Below are positions 45,813 through 57,673 of a stretch of 64,000 bases of DNA, one piece after another. The stretch covers positions 50,199,470-50,263,469 of the forward strand of contig CM055103.1 in the NCBI GenBank assembly GCA_029204225.1, in the 5' to 3' direction. A model generated the notes under the pieces. The model ran no database searches and was not told the DNA's origin. It saw only the letters and a list, made by a program, of their open reading frames with translations. How positions within the stretch are numbered: the first letter of the stretch is position 1; each line of letters begins with the position of its first letter. The stretch is from Diphasiastrum complanatum (lineage: Eukaryota; Streptophyta; Lycopodiopsida; Lycopodiales; Lycopodiaceae). The translations under genes and the position numbers were made by a program.

Positions 45813-46296
45813 TGAGTTTCAAAAATTATTGAGAGTAGGCTCTAGGCGTGACATAGGGTTGTAGACTTAGTTAACACCACTCTTACACTCTCTTTCTAAA
45901 ATCTATATATATATATATATATATACTAGTTGCTTGTGCCCGTCGTTGACGGCCAATGGTGAATGTGCGCGCGCGCATGCGTGCCCTAATGGCTTTGTGT
46001 GTGTGTGTGTGTGTGTAGGACGTTTTTAATTTTTAACTTACTTTATGTGGTTGTTATCAAACATTCAAAGTCACTCTAGCCATTTTTTTTAACTTTTATT
46101 CGGCACTCCATGTCTATACAATATTAAAATAATTAGTCAACTTTTTGCTTAGTGTGAAGCCCCGTGAAAGTAGTTCTCTCTGTAATTTATGTTAACATGT
46201 CGGTTCAGAGGGACGCATCTGTGTTGCTCATATATGTAACGGGCTGTTCGCCCATCATTGTGATAATCCGATGCATTCATTGTTTAGTTATTGCGT

Positions 46297-46329
<33 letters not shown>
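45766..46329. repeat. Cluster of microsatellites: (GA)n, (TA)n, (GT)n, (CT)n
   Basis: (GA)n spans 45766-45804, (TA)n about 45904-45925, (GT)n about 45997-46017 and (CT)n 46299-46329. The GA and CT tracts are complementary and could pair over 500 bp. Confidence 0.9.
45833..45925. repeat. Direct repeat of 47097-47220
   Basis: GAGTAGGCTCTAGGC(G/A)TGACAT through GTTAACACCAC(T/C)CTTA and CTCTCTTTCTA ends in (TA)n, and the same order occurs at 47097-47220. The second copy sits at the 5' end of the candidate Helitron and the first copy abuts its 3' end. Confidence 0.8.
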
Positions 46330-46331
<2 letters not shown>

Positions 46332-47166
46332 CAACTACAATCTGCAACATGGAATTAGAGTTTGTAGTGTAGCAATATTTTGCTAGCTAAGCGTGCCATC
46401 AGAGCAAGTTGTGGAGAAAATTATAGTGCCATAATGAAACATGAGCTAGGAATTTAAAAACTCGGTTCTTTGTAGAAAGTATGAGATAGCCTAGGATGTA
46501 AGAGAACATGTAGTCTCCTGATGCATGTCAGGGGACAACTCTATTGGATGAATGCAATGCATTGCATAGCATTTATCATCGACATTCATTTGGACCCTAA
46601 AGTAGGAACTGACAGATGTATTCAGGTCACCAGATGCATTCTGGCCTCCATAGCCTACCTCATGGAGCCTCTAGTAACTATAATTAGACCCTATGTTTAT
46701 TTGTAATTTAGATCATTGATTGACAGCTTGGTCTTAGTCTTCATTAGACTGCTGTTAGATACTTTGCTTTTTCGCATTGTCATGCCATCAATCATTTGAT
46801 AGTAATTTGCAATTCTTTGAGTTCATTTTCGGTTCTTTCAAGTTTTATTGCTAGAGGTTGTCTACTTTGTAACTTGACCACCTTTTACCTATAACCAGTA
46901 TTTAGTCATCCTTGAAATGTCATGGGAAGCATTCAATTAGGCCTTTCCTAGACCCAAATATAACAGTAACAAAATTAGGACTCTATTAGGCATGGAGTGC
47001 ATCCATTGCTGGCTGAAAATTTGAGCGAGCACTCATACAACTATCACCCTCAATATTCATCCAATCTAGAAAATAAGCTTATGTGTGTGTGCAAAGAGTA
47101 GGCTCTAGGCATGACATGACATAGGGTAGTAGACTGAGTTAACACCACCCTTATATCCTCTCTCTA

Positions 47167-47247
<81 letters not shown>
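45926..47247 (-). mobile_element. Candidate non-autonomous Helitron
   Basis: On the minus strand the putative 5' end is TCTCTCTCTC... then (TA)n, preceded by A (47248). The 3' end is the hairpin CCGTC-AAC-GACGG (45952-45940), 10 bases, then CTAG (45929-45926) followed by T. This matches the Helitron rule of TC at the 5' end, a hairpin 10-12 nt before CTRR, and insertion into AT. No Rep/helicase coding is present, so it would be a passenger. The 5' end is a microsatellite and therefore uncertain. Confidence 0.45.
47169..47247. repeat. (AT)26 followed by (AG)13
   Basis: A compound microsatellite; see the Helitron entry for its possible role as a 5' terminus. Confidence 0.9.
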
Positions 47248-47249
47248 TA

Positions 47250-50200
47250 TGTATGTTACTATTTGAAACAAATAATGCTCATTTTGAAGCTAATTTGAAC
47301 CCATTCTATGAATTTTTTTCAACTACAATTTTTCTACAAACATATTAATGTAACTCCTCTATTAGATTCTCATTTTTTTGTTTTTCAAAGGCATTTTATC
47401 GCAAAAACTCAAACGCATTCTAGAGCATGCATTGTGTTTCTTTTTAAGAGCATACAATTGTTGACATTATCATTTGTATTATTGCTTGCAAACAAAAAAA
47501 AAAATTCAAGTATATAGTTGCAATTACATGGGAAATACACATTGTCTTGAGATGAGAAAAACAAAGGTTCTAGGCATTTGATTTCCACAATACAAATTTC
47601 ATAGAAAAATAAATGGCACTTGTTATTTCATTATTGAAATTTGTGAAAGTCCTATATTCTAAACCACAAATGTACTAGGATGAAGTTCATCAATTGAATG
47701 AAGAGGACCATCCAGAAAAGTTTTGTCTCAAATTCATGGAAGATCTTATGACTAGTCTAGTAAAGGCCATGTGTATGTGTGATAATGGCTATAAAATTGT
47801 GTCGATGTAGCTTTGAAGAAGTATGAATGGTAAACTTGGTTGTTGTTATATATAATTTGAAGTGGGCTAATTCCACTCTTGTTTAGAATTCACTTTTGGG
47901 GATCTTACAAAGGTGAATATATACAACTATTGGAAACTTTATCGAAGTTGAAAGCGAAAATTCATCATGCGATGGAAAATATATAAAAGTCTAAGGTAGT
48001 TCATGCACAAGCACACTCAACATATTTGTTTGCATTTTTTTTTTAAGAATATAGGGAGGTGAGGGGCCATCCATGCCCTTCAACCCAATCTTCACAACAA
48101 GTAAGAGAAAAGCTTAGCAAGAAAGAGGTTGTCTACAAATTTGACTTCACAAGAAAAACATGAAGCCCGATAAAAATTGGGTGCCATCTATGGCTCACAG
48201 AGTTGAGCCGTCAGTGCTCACAATATTTCTACAAGATATTGGACAATGATCAACTATGAAATTTCATTTTGTCAAGAAGTCATTGCAAGCTTTGAGTAAT
48301 GTTGATGATGCTTGCAGTTTTTCCACATGATATTCATATATATTCTTTTGCAAAGGAGCCTCGTGCTAATGGAGGACAACAAAGATGGTACCAACCTACA
48401 AACATGGGTGGTGGAGGGAAATCTATATTTTTTTGGGAAGTGCAACCATTGCCTATGAGATTTGTACTTGCCAAAACATGAATGTATGATGGTAGGTCCA
48501 TGAGCATTTCTTTATGTTATTCACAATTGTGCTTGTAGCCCATGCGCTCCACTTATTGTAGGAACACAAGCCAATACCATGTGTTTCATGATTAGTGGCA
48601 AACATGACAACAACTGCTCTCCAACCCCGCTTTCTTTCACACACCAAAAAGGCATAGTGGCGATGGAACTTAGACACAATCATAGGTCCCTAACCAAAAG
48701 ACTATGTTGAATAACAATGAGATATGTTGCAAATAGCACATTCATTGATGTTGAAATGGCCTTGGGCTCCTTTATGCAATGAGGCACTATAGTGTGAGAT
48801 CAACTCTTATAGATTCCTAGTCTACTGCAAAGAAAACTCAATTGAGCTATAGGCAATGAAGAAACTATGTCCATGAGTAGGATAAAATCTTGCCTAAAAG
48901 ACTTCAAGGTTATGAGGACCCTTGACTGACAACAAAGGCTCCACAAACTCATAAAGCCCTTAGGGGATTTTTCATGCTCATTTTACTAGGGCATTATATT
49001 ATAGAATTTTTATGAATCTACATAGGAAACCAACAAGCACAACATTATGAGCACAATGTCCATAATGCAAGTTTTTCCTAGTATAAAAATTCATGTCATG
49101 TCGCAAGTATATTGCCCTTTATGGAATTTACTCGATGGAAAATTTTAATAATGGACATTACTTTCATAATTTCTCCTAAGATATTTCAAAAATATGAAAC
49201 ACCTACTGCTAAGACAGAAGAGGTGATCGTCAACAAATCTCAATCACCAAGTAAAACCCATAAATCCAAATGGACTTCATGCAAGGTAAGCTTGAAATTT
49301 GGGCTTTTTGCCCTATTAGGCACCTATGCTCGGGCCACCACCTTCTAGAAAGTGCCCCTCCAAGGCAAAAAGTCCTCAACATCAAGCTTTGCCCATATAA
49401 AAACCTCTTCAAGACATCCAAGACATATTTTCTTTGCGGAAGGAAAGTGCAATGCTCGTCTTTACACAATTTGGTTTGCCAACTTTATTGTAAAACGCTG
49501 GTTCGAGTGGTCCTAGGCCCCAGTCTTAGTATAATTTGGTTGAGATAACATCAACTCCCAACCTCACATCAATGATGGTATCTTGGTGTGGTAAGTTCTT
49601 ATGATGTATTGGAATGGTCATATTACTCTTCTCATTTTTCCAAGTAACGCCAATGCTTAAAACATGGTTTTCTCTTCTTTCTAGTGGATTTTACATGTCG
49701 GTTCACACTTGCTTCTTTGGAATAGTTGTTATGTTATCTTCTTAGCACTAATATGAGTTTAGGTGTAGTTCTCAATAAAATTTCCAATGAAAGGTTGACT
49801 GAATTTGTGAGCAACCGAGCTAATACTTTTCCCTCCTAGTTTTGGATCGATAGGAGAAAAGGGAAACCTCTAAGGATCTATCTCTCTCTTTGACATGGGT
49901 GGTAAGATAACATTAGTAGGTGGATCAGCTAGATTAAACATCCGTTCTAGTGTTGTGCTAGATTTATAAATCCCAATCTAATTGATTTTGTTTGGCATGT
50001 TCCTCAACTATTCGTTCTTCGAATTTTAAATTTATTTATTTTCTTTGTCTAGGCATGGATATACTCTCATAGATTTGTAGATTGGGAGTATTGAAGTTTC
50101 ACTTTTGGTTGAGAATGCTCCTCATTGAAATCACAATAAGAGATTTCTTTTGTTTTAGCCTTGTATTTGCTCTATTTTGTTCTATGGATTGTCAAGGCAC

Positions 50201-50690
50201 AATGGTGAGAATCTAGCCTATCTATATACTTGCCGCTTGTTTTGGTCTACAAAGGCAATCCTTGTATGAATGACCACGGCCATATTCTCTACAAATGGGT
50301 ACATGGGTACTCTTCAATGTGATGGTTACCATTGCAATTGAAGCATCTAGTCATTTGTTGTGACTAGTTATAGTAGATTGAATATGTTTGAGCTTCAAGG
50401 CCCTCCACATGGTCAAAAGGTGAACATGATTTATGAGATGTGAAATAGGGATCTACAATGTCCAGTTCTAATTTCATTTTTTGAAACTAATGGCTAAAGG
50501 TTAGTCTTCCTGTAGATAAGGGTTGGACTTTTGGGCTCAATAGTGTTTTAGGTCCTCATCATAGTCGTCATTTTTTTCACAAATGGCATCGTCCATTGCA
50601 TCCCTCAGGATGTGTAGGCTTCTTAGTTTCTCTTCTCTTGGAGTATAGTTCTTGACAACCCTCCCACAAACCAAATGAGCATGGCATGGT
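47250..50690. other. No supported gene
   Basis: AT-rich, with scattered short frames on both strands (such as 48299-48481 and 49112-49348) that carry no motif. Around 47670-47780 the plus frame DEVHQLNEEDHPEKFCLKFM looks like former coding sequence of an element but is too short to place. Confidence 0.45.
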
Positions 50691-52474
50691 TGTCAAAAAA
50701 TTGTGATGAAAGGAGATTCACAATGCTAGGATTAATGCCCAACAATGGCTGAATGGCACTAATCTACTTGATCTTTCCTCTTTACTCACCACTCGCTAAC
50801 AAGTAAATGAATTGGAAAATAATAAACTAAGTTTACTCCGCAAATAAGACAATTCTGAAAATCTGTTGTACTCAACTGAAAGGCCTCAAGCTTTATATCG
50901 TTCAAAATAAAGATACATAATTTAAACTAACTTGCCTATGTTCTAGTATTATGAAAACTGAGTGTGATAGAGCTCAAGGTCATAAGTAATTTTTCGGTTG
51001 AGGAGCATTATAAAATTGTAGAAGGTATGTCCAACCTTGATGGACTAGAAATAATTGATTTAGGAGTAGGAAAAGATTCATAATTATCAATAGGCTGATT
51101 TTGAATTTCAGATTAAAGATCTAAAACTTTATCTTCTAGGAAGATAACATGTCTACCAACAAATACTTTCTTTCTTTATAGACCATAAAGTTTGTAGCCT
51201 TTATGTAATGGTGAATAACCAATGAAAATAGACTCAATTTTGGTTGGATCGAGCTTCTTTAGAAGCTCATGCGGAGATTGAGCATAACATATATATCCAA
51301 CAATTTTGCAATGCTTGATAGAAGGTTTGATACTTGACCAAGCTTCTTCGGGTGTCTTTCCATCCACTATAGCAAGCACTGAGTACTACTTTAGCCCAAA
51401 ATGATTCCATTAAAGTCTAATTCTTTTGCTCATCAACTCCATTTTGCTGAGGGATGTATTTATGATACACGTATGTTAGGCTTCTCATATTGAGATGTCC
51501 TAACCTGTGATGTCATAGAGCATTAGTGTTCTTATATGAGGTATGAGAAGTCATGGCTTGAGCCTTGTGTGAGGCATTATAACTGAGTTTAAGAAGATAA
51601 CCATGTCTCATGCCTTTGGCAAGAGCTTGATTTCTATTTTCTATAATTTGACAGTCCTTGTCAATGAATTGGACTAGTGCATGTCCTAGGTAGACAATAA
51701 CATTTTGGTCAATCTAGGAACATAAAGCACATTAGCAATGTGTTTCTGTATACCATTTTGCAAGAAATTTGCACATTGCTTTGGCCTTCAATTTGGTGAG
51801 AACTTGAGTCTCTCAAGTTGTTATGATGTGAAGCAATGAAGTCTTTGAACCAGCTCCTCTTGGAAGTCATATGTTGAGTAGCTCATGAGTTGAGGTACCA
51901 ACAGTCTTCATCTGAGAGTGATGAAACTTGAGCCATAAATAGCTTTTGATCTTCGAATGTACTAAAGGGGCCTTGATAAACAACTATTCCATTTTAATGC
52001 TACTACCAATTTCTCTCATTTAATGCCTTGGTTCCACAATATTTAATGTCATGGCCAAGTTTTTTATAGTACCTACAAAACAAACTTTTATTGTCTACAG
52101 TTGAAGTAAAGTTTATTGAAGGAGTTTGTTTCTATTGCATATTGTTGACAAGAGCATTAGCATTTTTGAAATGCTTTTTGTAAGCTCTAATACCATGTCG
52201 GAAAATCGTGATCAAAGGAAATTTACAATGTTAGGATTAATGCCAAATGGCACTAATCAACTCTAATCTTTCCTCTACAATTACCAATAGCTGAAAAGTA
52301 AATAAATCAAACATTTACAAACTAAGTTATTGAGCAAAATAGACAATTCTGAAACATTGTTGTACTCAACCGAAATGCTAAATTTCAACCTTGGTATCTC
52401 GAAGGCACATAACTTAAATTGAATTGCCTATGTTTTATTACGATGAAAACTGAGCATGATAGAGCTCAAGATCA
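50691..52474 (-). mobile_element. Short Ty1/copia deletion derivative with both LTRs
   Basis: Left LTR 50691-50982 and right LTR 52196-52474 are diverged direct repeats, and both begin TGTC and end TCA. Just inside the right LTR the minus strand reads TGGTATTAGAGCTTA (52195-52181), a primer-binding site for initiator tRNA-Met with one change. The interior (1.2 kb) encodes on the minus strand a degraded Gag knuckle CRYYKKLGHDIKYC (about 52075), traces of the protease-integrase junction, and the integrase C-terminal segment KPSIKHCKIVGYICYAQSPH with KKLDPTKIESIFIGYSPLHK (51379-51176). RT and RNase H are missing. No target duplication was seen. Confidence 0.85.
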
Positions 52475-53029
52475 TGATCTCTGAGTCTAGGACCGATCAT
52501 TAAGAAAATCATTAAAAAATAGTACTCTATTTTTCAAACTACAAAGAGCAAAAACATAAAACTCCTGAGGAGTTTTGAGTCTACATCTTGAAAGCTTGTA
52601 GCAATGGCTGCATTGAAAGGCTACTTAAGTAGACAACTTGCTTTTATATGCCAATTTAGACTTTTATTTATAGAAATACCATAAAAACCTATTGTCCTAG
52701 AATTGTATAGGTGTGGTGGTTTGACACTATTAATGGATGGATATAGAATCAATTATGATTGATGTACATATGGAATGATGGATTGATAAATCAATGCATA
52801 TAGTAGGTGGATGGATGTCGATGGACTTGATGTATATATTGATGAAAATGGATGCATATGTGTTTGAAGGATAGATTTGATTGATGGACATATGGACGAA
52901 TCTAACAAGTTAGGTTGTTGTAGATAACTTTTTTGAAGCAACTAGAAAAGGAAGAAGTGCAACAATAAAAAGAGACGAGGTGGAGCAAGCGCTATGTGGC
53001 CATGACCCCACCCCCCTTTCCCCTCCCCC

Positions 53030-53032
<3 letters not shown>
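52475..53032. other. No gene; GATGGAT-rich tract
   Basis: From about 52730 to 52905 the plus strand is rich in GATGGAT/GATTGAT words, probably an old minisatellite. No coding motif is present. Confidence 0.5.
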
Positions 53033-53090
<58 letters not shown>

Positions 53091-53264
53091 TAAGGTTTTT
53101 CGCCCGTTTTCATGTTCATTTCCTTAACTCCAAAACTCTAAAAGATTGGAGGAGTTAAGGGGTGCACATCACTCATTAGGATTGAAATAAAACCTTATGA
53201 CCTGTGGTTGCAAAAATGTATGTTTCTCATTTTTGGAAATCTTCTCCATAATGACGTATAAAAC

Positions 53265-53354
<90 letters not shown>
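53033..53354. repeat. (TC)27 and (GA)44 tracts in inverted arrangement
   Basis: (TC)n at 53033-53086 and (GA)n at 53267-53354 are complementary, 180 bp apart, and could form a long stem. They also produce long Ser-Leu frames that are not genes. Confidence 0.95.
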
Positions 53355-53357
<3 letters not shown>

Positions 53358-53399
53358 CTTATAAGATTTTGGGGTACGACACAAATCTTAATCAAGTTT

Positions 53400-54151
53400 T
53401 AAGAGATCCACAAAAAAGCTATGGGTTTGATCAAAATGTAATAGAATGTTATTTTTTAGAGTTAGGTTTCATGAGGGAAACATTCTAAGAGAATATAAAA
53501 GAACTCTATAGAAAAAAAAATTCTAGCATTTTCATTGGTCCCATTTCAATTTTTAGAAAATATTAGGGTTTGTGACAAAATGGACTTCTTCAAATTCCCT
53601 CTTTAAGATGGTTGGGTTGTTACTATTCACATGATGCCCTGGCTTGTGCAAGAATGTTTATGGAGAAAACACATTTTAGAGCTTTTCATTGGTCCACGTG
53701 TGATCAGGGTTCTAACCAATGAGGTGTGTTTGATGGACACGTGTCGTTCAATTTACCCCATAAAACTAATGTCATTTTCATTGAAACGCTACATATACCA
53801 TGAGTGTTTTGAAATTCTGCGAAGCGTTCTTGCTTCCTACCCATGGCTCAGGGGTGAAGCTTCTTGAGATTGATCGGTTCCTTCTACTTGGTTGGGTGGT
53901 TTCTCCACAATGTGTTCTCTTGTGTTTTGTCTTGTATAGCTGAGTTACAAGATTCTTAGTGATCTATGTGAGTAACATATGTGGATTTTGGAAGAATATG
54001 ACAAGTTAGGGTTTCTATGAGATTAGGGTTCGAGGGAGAAGAAATAGCGACAATAGACACTCATGTCTGTGAGAATCTTTGTTGAGAACTGAGTTGAACT
54101 TTGGAAGAAAATTAGGGGAGAAGTGGAAAAGCACAAAACCCTAAAGTTGTG
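53400..54151. other. Presumed upstream region of the membrane-protein gene
   Basis: No coding motif. Contains ACACGTGT-like words (about 53738) of the G-box/ABRE type. A TATA box was not fixed. Confidence 0.35.
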
Positions 54152-55414
54152 ATGAGTTGGAGTCTTTCTTTCTATTCACAGATTCCTCTTCACAACCTAA
54201 ACCAAATCTCTTCTATCTACTCTCCCCATCCATCTCTACTTATGTCGCTGCACGCAGCCTCTCTGCATTCCTGCCACCCCCATGCCTCTCTCTCCAGCTA
54301 CGCCGCACTGGGTTGCAAAGGGCAGCGCTCTCATTGCTCGCAACCACAAAATGTTTTACTCAAGCTGCAGGTTTCTTCTGCTGTCTCGCAAAAAAATGGA
54401 AATAAACCTCATCTGATGAGCCCTTGTCTGAACAAGGATATCAATGTGCCTTGGAATGCACCAGTAATTGCACGTAGCTTGTCATTCAGAAGAGGAATAA
54501 TAGCAAGGGCAAATTTGCCTCTGATTTCTGGTATTCCGTTTGTGGGTTCCGTAGCAAATTTCATCCTCAATCCAGCTCTACTTGTGATCATTTACTTGGC
54601 TGGAGGTAAAATCAAACCTCAACAGTTTGCATTCTTATTGTTTATGGTTAATGGTCAAGATTTACGGTGAAATGACCTAGTGTATAGTGTTCGTTGGTTA
54701 ACTTCTTGCTAAAACTCTGGTTATCGCTCAAGCTGGACAGTGTCTGATCTGTTAGAAGCTTCATAGGCATACATCACTACAAACAGAGCTCTGAGGTTTA
54801 CAATTTACTGCTCTTTGCAGATCCTAAAACATAATGTCTGATCTGTAATAAGCTTCATAGGTATACATCACTGAATAGAGTTCTAAGGTTCACAATTTAC
54901 GTTTCTTGCAGATTTCCAAAACGTTTTTTCTGATCTGTAATAAGCTTCATAGTTATACATCACTCAATAGAGCTCTAACGTTTACAACACACTGCTTGCA
55001 GATTTCTAAAGCAAACAAATGTTGTGGACGTTTTGTCCTTTTTCAATCCTAACCATGTCACTTGCAACAGCCATTAGGTTCTGGTCAGGGTTTATTCGGA
55101 CAACTTACAGTAGTACCACGGTCGCTAAAGTAGGGCTGACTGCTCTCTGGCCAGGTAAGACTTGAACTTTTGACAATGTTACGGAGCTTGATTAAGTGGT
55201 GCACCCAGAGCCGTGGAAGACACTTCCTTAGAGACAGTAAAAAATTTGCCTTGCACATAAACTTTATTCTTTCCCAATTCTACAGTTCCAGTTATTGAAT
55301 GTGTTACCAGTTATTTAACTTACGTCAGTAGCTGAAACATAACCTCTCTTCTTTCCAGTCCTGTTCTTGCTATCCAAGGAGTATCGCAAAAATTTCAAGA
55401 AAGCGATCCAGTGA
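54152..55414 (+). CDS. Small, probably plastid-targeted membrane protein, three exons, complete
   Basis: Exons are 54152-54605, 55071-55154 and 55359-55414. Junctions are GT-AG with phases 1 and 1, giving 197 aa. The first 70 or so residues (MSWSLSFYSQIPLHNLNQIS...) are Ser/His-rich and poor in acidic residues, like a chloroplast transit peptide. Residues 122-150 hold LPLISGIPFVGSVANFILNP and ALLVIIYLAGA, one membrane-spanning or hairpin segment. The conserved-looking tail is IRFWSGFIRTTYSSTTVAKV, GLTALWP, VLFLLSKEYRKNFKKAIQ. It resembles an uncharacterised plant plastid protein family that I know only by its pattern (FxSGFxRTxY...LTALWPxLF..S..YRxNF..A), so no function is proposed. The start is the first ATG; a GTG three bases upstream is irrelevant. 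Confidence 0.85.
54741..55017 (+). repeat. Three tandem 90-bp units, each with a 3'-splice-like end, inside intron 1
   Basis: Units start at 54741, 54835 and 54927 with T(G/T)TCTGATCTGT.A.AAGCT and contain TATACATCACT...AATAGAG(C/T)TCTAA. Each ends near a pyrimidine-CAG: CTCTTTGCAG (54820), TTTCTTGCAG (54911) and CTGCTTGCAG (55001). The acceptor used in my model is at 55070. Confidence 0.85.
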
Positions 55415-55849
55415 AAAGCTTATGCAACTTTGGCTGCAGCCTGCAACTTATTTGGTAGGTTCTTCACTGCTTATCTAGTAAGAACAGTTGTTGACTGGCA
55501 GTGTTATCTAGTATTAGGAGTTCCTAGCAGCTTCTTGTTTACCAATTTAAGCATTTTCTTTCTGCCTTCCGTGCATAGACTATCTCCATTCAAATCTTTC
55601 TATATATGTTCAACTGCTGCAACCATTAACTCGTCATAACTCAAATTTCTCATAGGTCATCTTATTTCTCTGCAACATTTTAATTATGTTTGTCCATGAG
55701 CATTTTGCAGTTCTTTTAACTTATAGTAAAAGCTTTATCCTGGCTTTCACAGATGATATCAGTATGGAACTTTAATTCTAAAGACATCATGTATTTCTTG
55801 GGGCAATTCCTGAGAAAGTCTGATGTTTGAAGAACGCAACTTGCTTTTC

Positions 55850-56110
55850 AAGGGTGGCTCGAACCTAGTACCAAAGGAACTCTGGATGCCTGTCTAAAGA
55901 ATGACAGAGTATTGCGTCGTATGTATAAAGGTGGTCAGATTTTCTCTAGATACATAGCAAAAGATCTCTCTGATCATTCAGATGCCGAACTGTGTGCAAT
56001 TTTACGATTCCTTTTAAGAACACTCTTGCCACGGATATCAGGTCTCTGCATTGTTTATGTTAATTTAAAGTTGACACATGGAACAAAGAAGCCTGCAAAT
56101 CAGATTGGCT
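55850..56110 (+). other. Candidate exon of an unrecognised gene
   Basis: An open stretch reads KNDRVLRRMYKGGQIFSRYI, AKDLSDHSDAELCAILRFLL, RTLLPRIS, and has AG upstream (about 55849) and CAG|GT (about 56041). Its composition is protein-like, but I do not recognise it and found no partner exon. Confidence 0.25.
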
Positions 56111-56689
56111 AAGTCTGAAGGGGAATATATTTTCATAAAAATGAGTAATGCCAAGATTTTTTTGTCAAGATTACAACTTAAGTAGATTTTTCTATAACAT
56201 TTCTTTGTGTTTCTTGTTGGTATGGCAGAGAATTTTGATGGCAATCATGTCCTGAAAGTATGAAGTGGACAATTTGTGTTAAGCTGAATAAGCAACCTTG
56301 TAAGTAGGACAGTTATAGGAAAGTAGCATATTTGATAATTCATAAGACTGTGATATTATTGGGAAATTCCCAGTAGTTTCTTCATGAAAATTCTTGAGTT
56401 TTGCTTCAATGCTTGTGTACCATTTTTGAGAGATGATGCTAGAATCTTGTGTGATGAACCTAGGCTAGTTTCTTGCATTCTTTCCCACAATTTGGTTGCT
56501 AGCTCTTTGATTGCCAACATGGTATGGACCCACACATCGATTGTGAACATAGTTTCCCGTTCTAGAATGGGTCATTAATTTTATTTTTTTCTACACATTG
56601 ATTTTTTCAGATAAGAATACATCTTAGCTGTAAAAATTGAACTCTGTTGTGAAAATGTTTCATCATCCATTCTTCATATCTACATGCAA

Positions 56690-56745
56690 GTAAGAAGCAT
56701 AGTTATATGTTGGTCATAGACTAGTAAGAAGCATAGTTATATGTT
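56690..56745. repeat. Short tandem duplication
   Basis: AGTAAGAAGCATAGTTATAT followed by GTTGGTC occurs twice, about 28 bp apart. Confidence 0.8.
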
Positions 56746-56963
56746 GGTCTTTGGATTTTGTAGAATCCTATTGTCTAACTATCAAATTTATGCTCTTACT
56801 AGGTTTAGCTCTCATCTGTCATTTAACTGCTAAATTGTGCAGATTATTGTTCTTGTACCAATGAATAGGTACCAATCCATTGTTTTATGACATGATAAGT
56901 TTTATGCCTATACCAATCAATAGATATTAGAGTCACATGCAAAATCCAAAAGCATACACTTTA

Positions 56964-57673
56964 TGATAAAGCATAGTTGCACAGAATCGCGTTTCTGGGA
57001 GGAGACATTTCGGAAACCGCGTTTCTGAGAAATGCGTTTCTCCTCCCAGAATCGCAAACAAAATTTGGAAAAATAGCTTATGGCTGAAATTTTTTTTAGG
57101 GGATCAATGGTCAAACGAGCGTTTTGTCTCTCAGAAGTGCAGTAGATGGGGCACAAACAGATCTTATTTTCAATAGCTATTTAGTTGTTATTTGCTCTGG
57201 TTTTCAATAAATGCTCAGGGGGTTCGGGGGGCAGTATTCCCCCGAGAAACAGGGGATCCGGGGGGCGGTAGCCCCCGGTGGGGGCTTTGGGGGGCAACGC
57301 CCCCCAACGGCAGGGTCTGGGGGGCAACGCCACCCCGACGGTAAGGCCTTTTCATGACTTGGCCTTGCACTCCTTGAGCGAAAACACACTTACTGGGACC
57401 ATCTGTGATCGTAACAGACATGCTAGAGGTTAGTTTTGAATTTTTATCCTTGATAGAACCCAACATGGATTAATGCACCTAAACTAGACCATCCTGCACC
57501 CGAAACAATCAGCAAATTACACAGTAATTATGCTCTTAATTAGAGCTTTCATCTGATACCCATATTGCCCAAAAAAAAAACCCAAAAAGAAAATATAAAA
57601 AAAAACGTTTCTGAAATTTTTTCAAAAATTTTCGAAACGCGTTTCAGAAACGCAGTGCATCTATGTGATAAAG
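56964..57673. mobile_element. Non-autonomous hAT element with 8-bp target duplication
   Basis: The element is 56972-57665 (694 bp). It starts CATAGTTGCACAGAATCGCG and its reverse complement starts CATAGATGCACTGCGTTTCT, giving imperfect terminal inverted repeats. It is flanked by exact 8-bp copies TGATAAAG (56964-56971 and 57666-57673), the target-site length of the hAT superfamily. There is no transposase. The middle (57215-57345) is a G-rich minisatellite of GGGGGGC...CCCCC blocks that opens Pro/Arg-rich frames with no meaning. Near the left end, TCTGGGAGGAGA and TCTCCTCCCAGA form a subterminal hairpin. Confidence 0.9.

Noticed and set aside
53169-53395. Ser-Leu repeat proteins
   Set aside because: Direct translation of a (GA)n microsatellite.
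57204-57466. Pro/Arg-rich minus-strand frames
   Set aside because: Produced by the G-rich minisatellite inside the hAT element.
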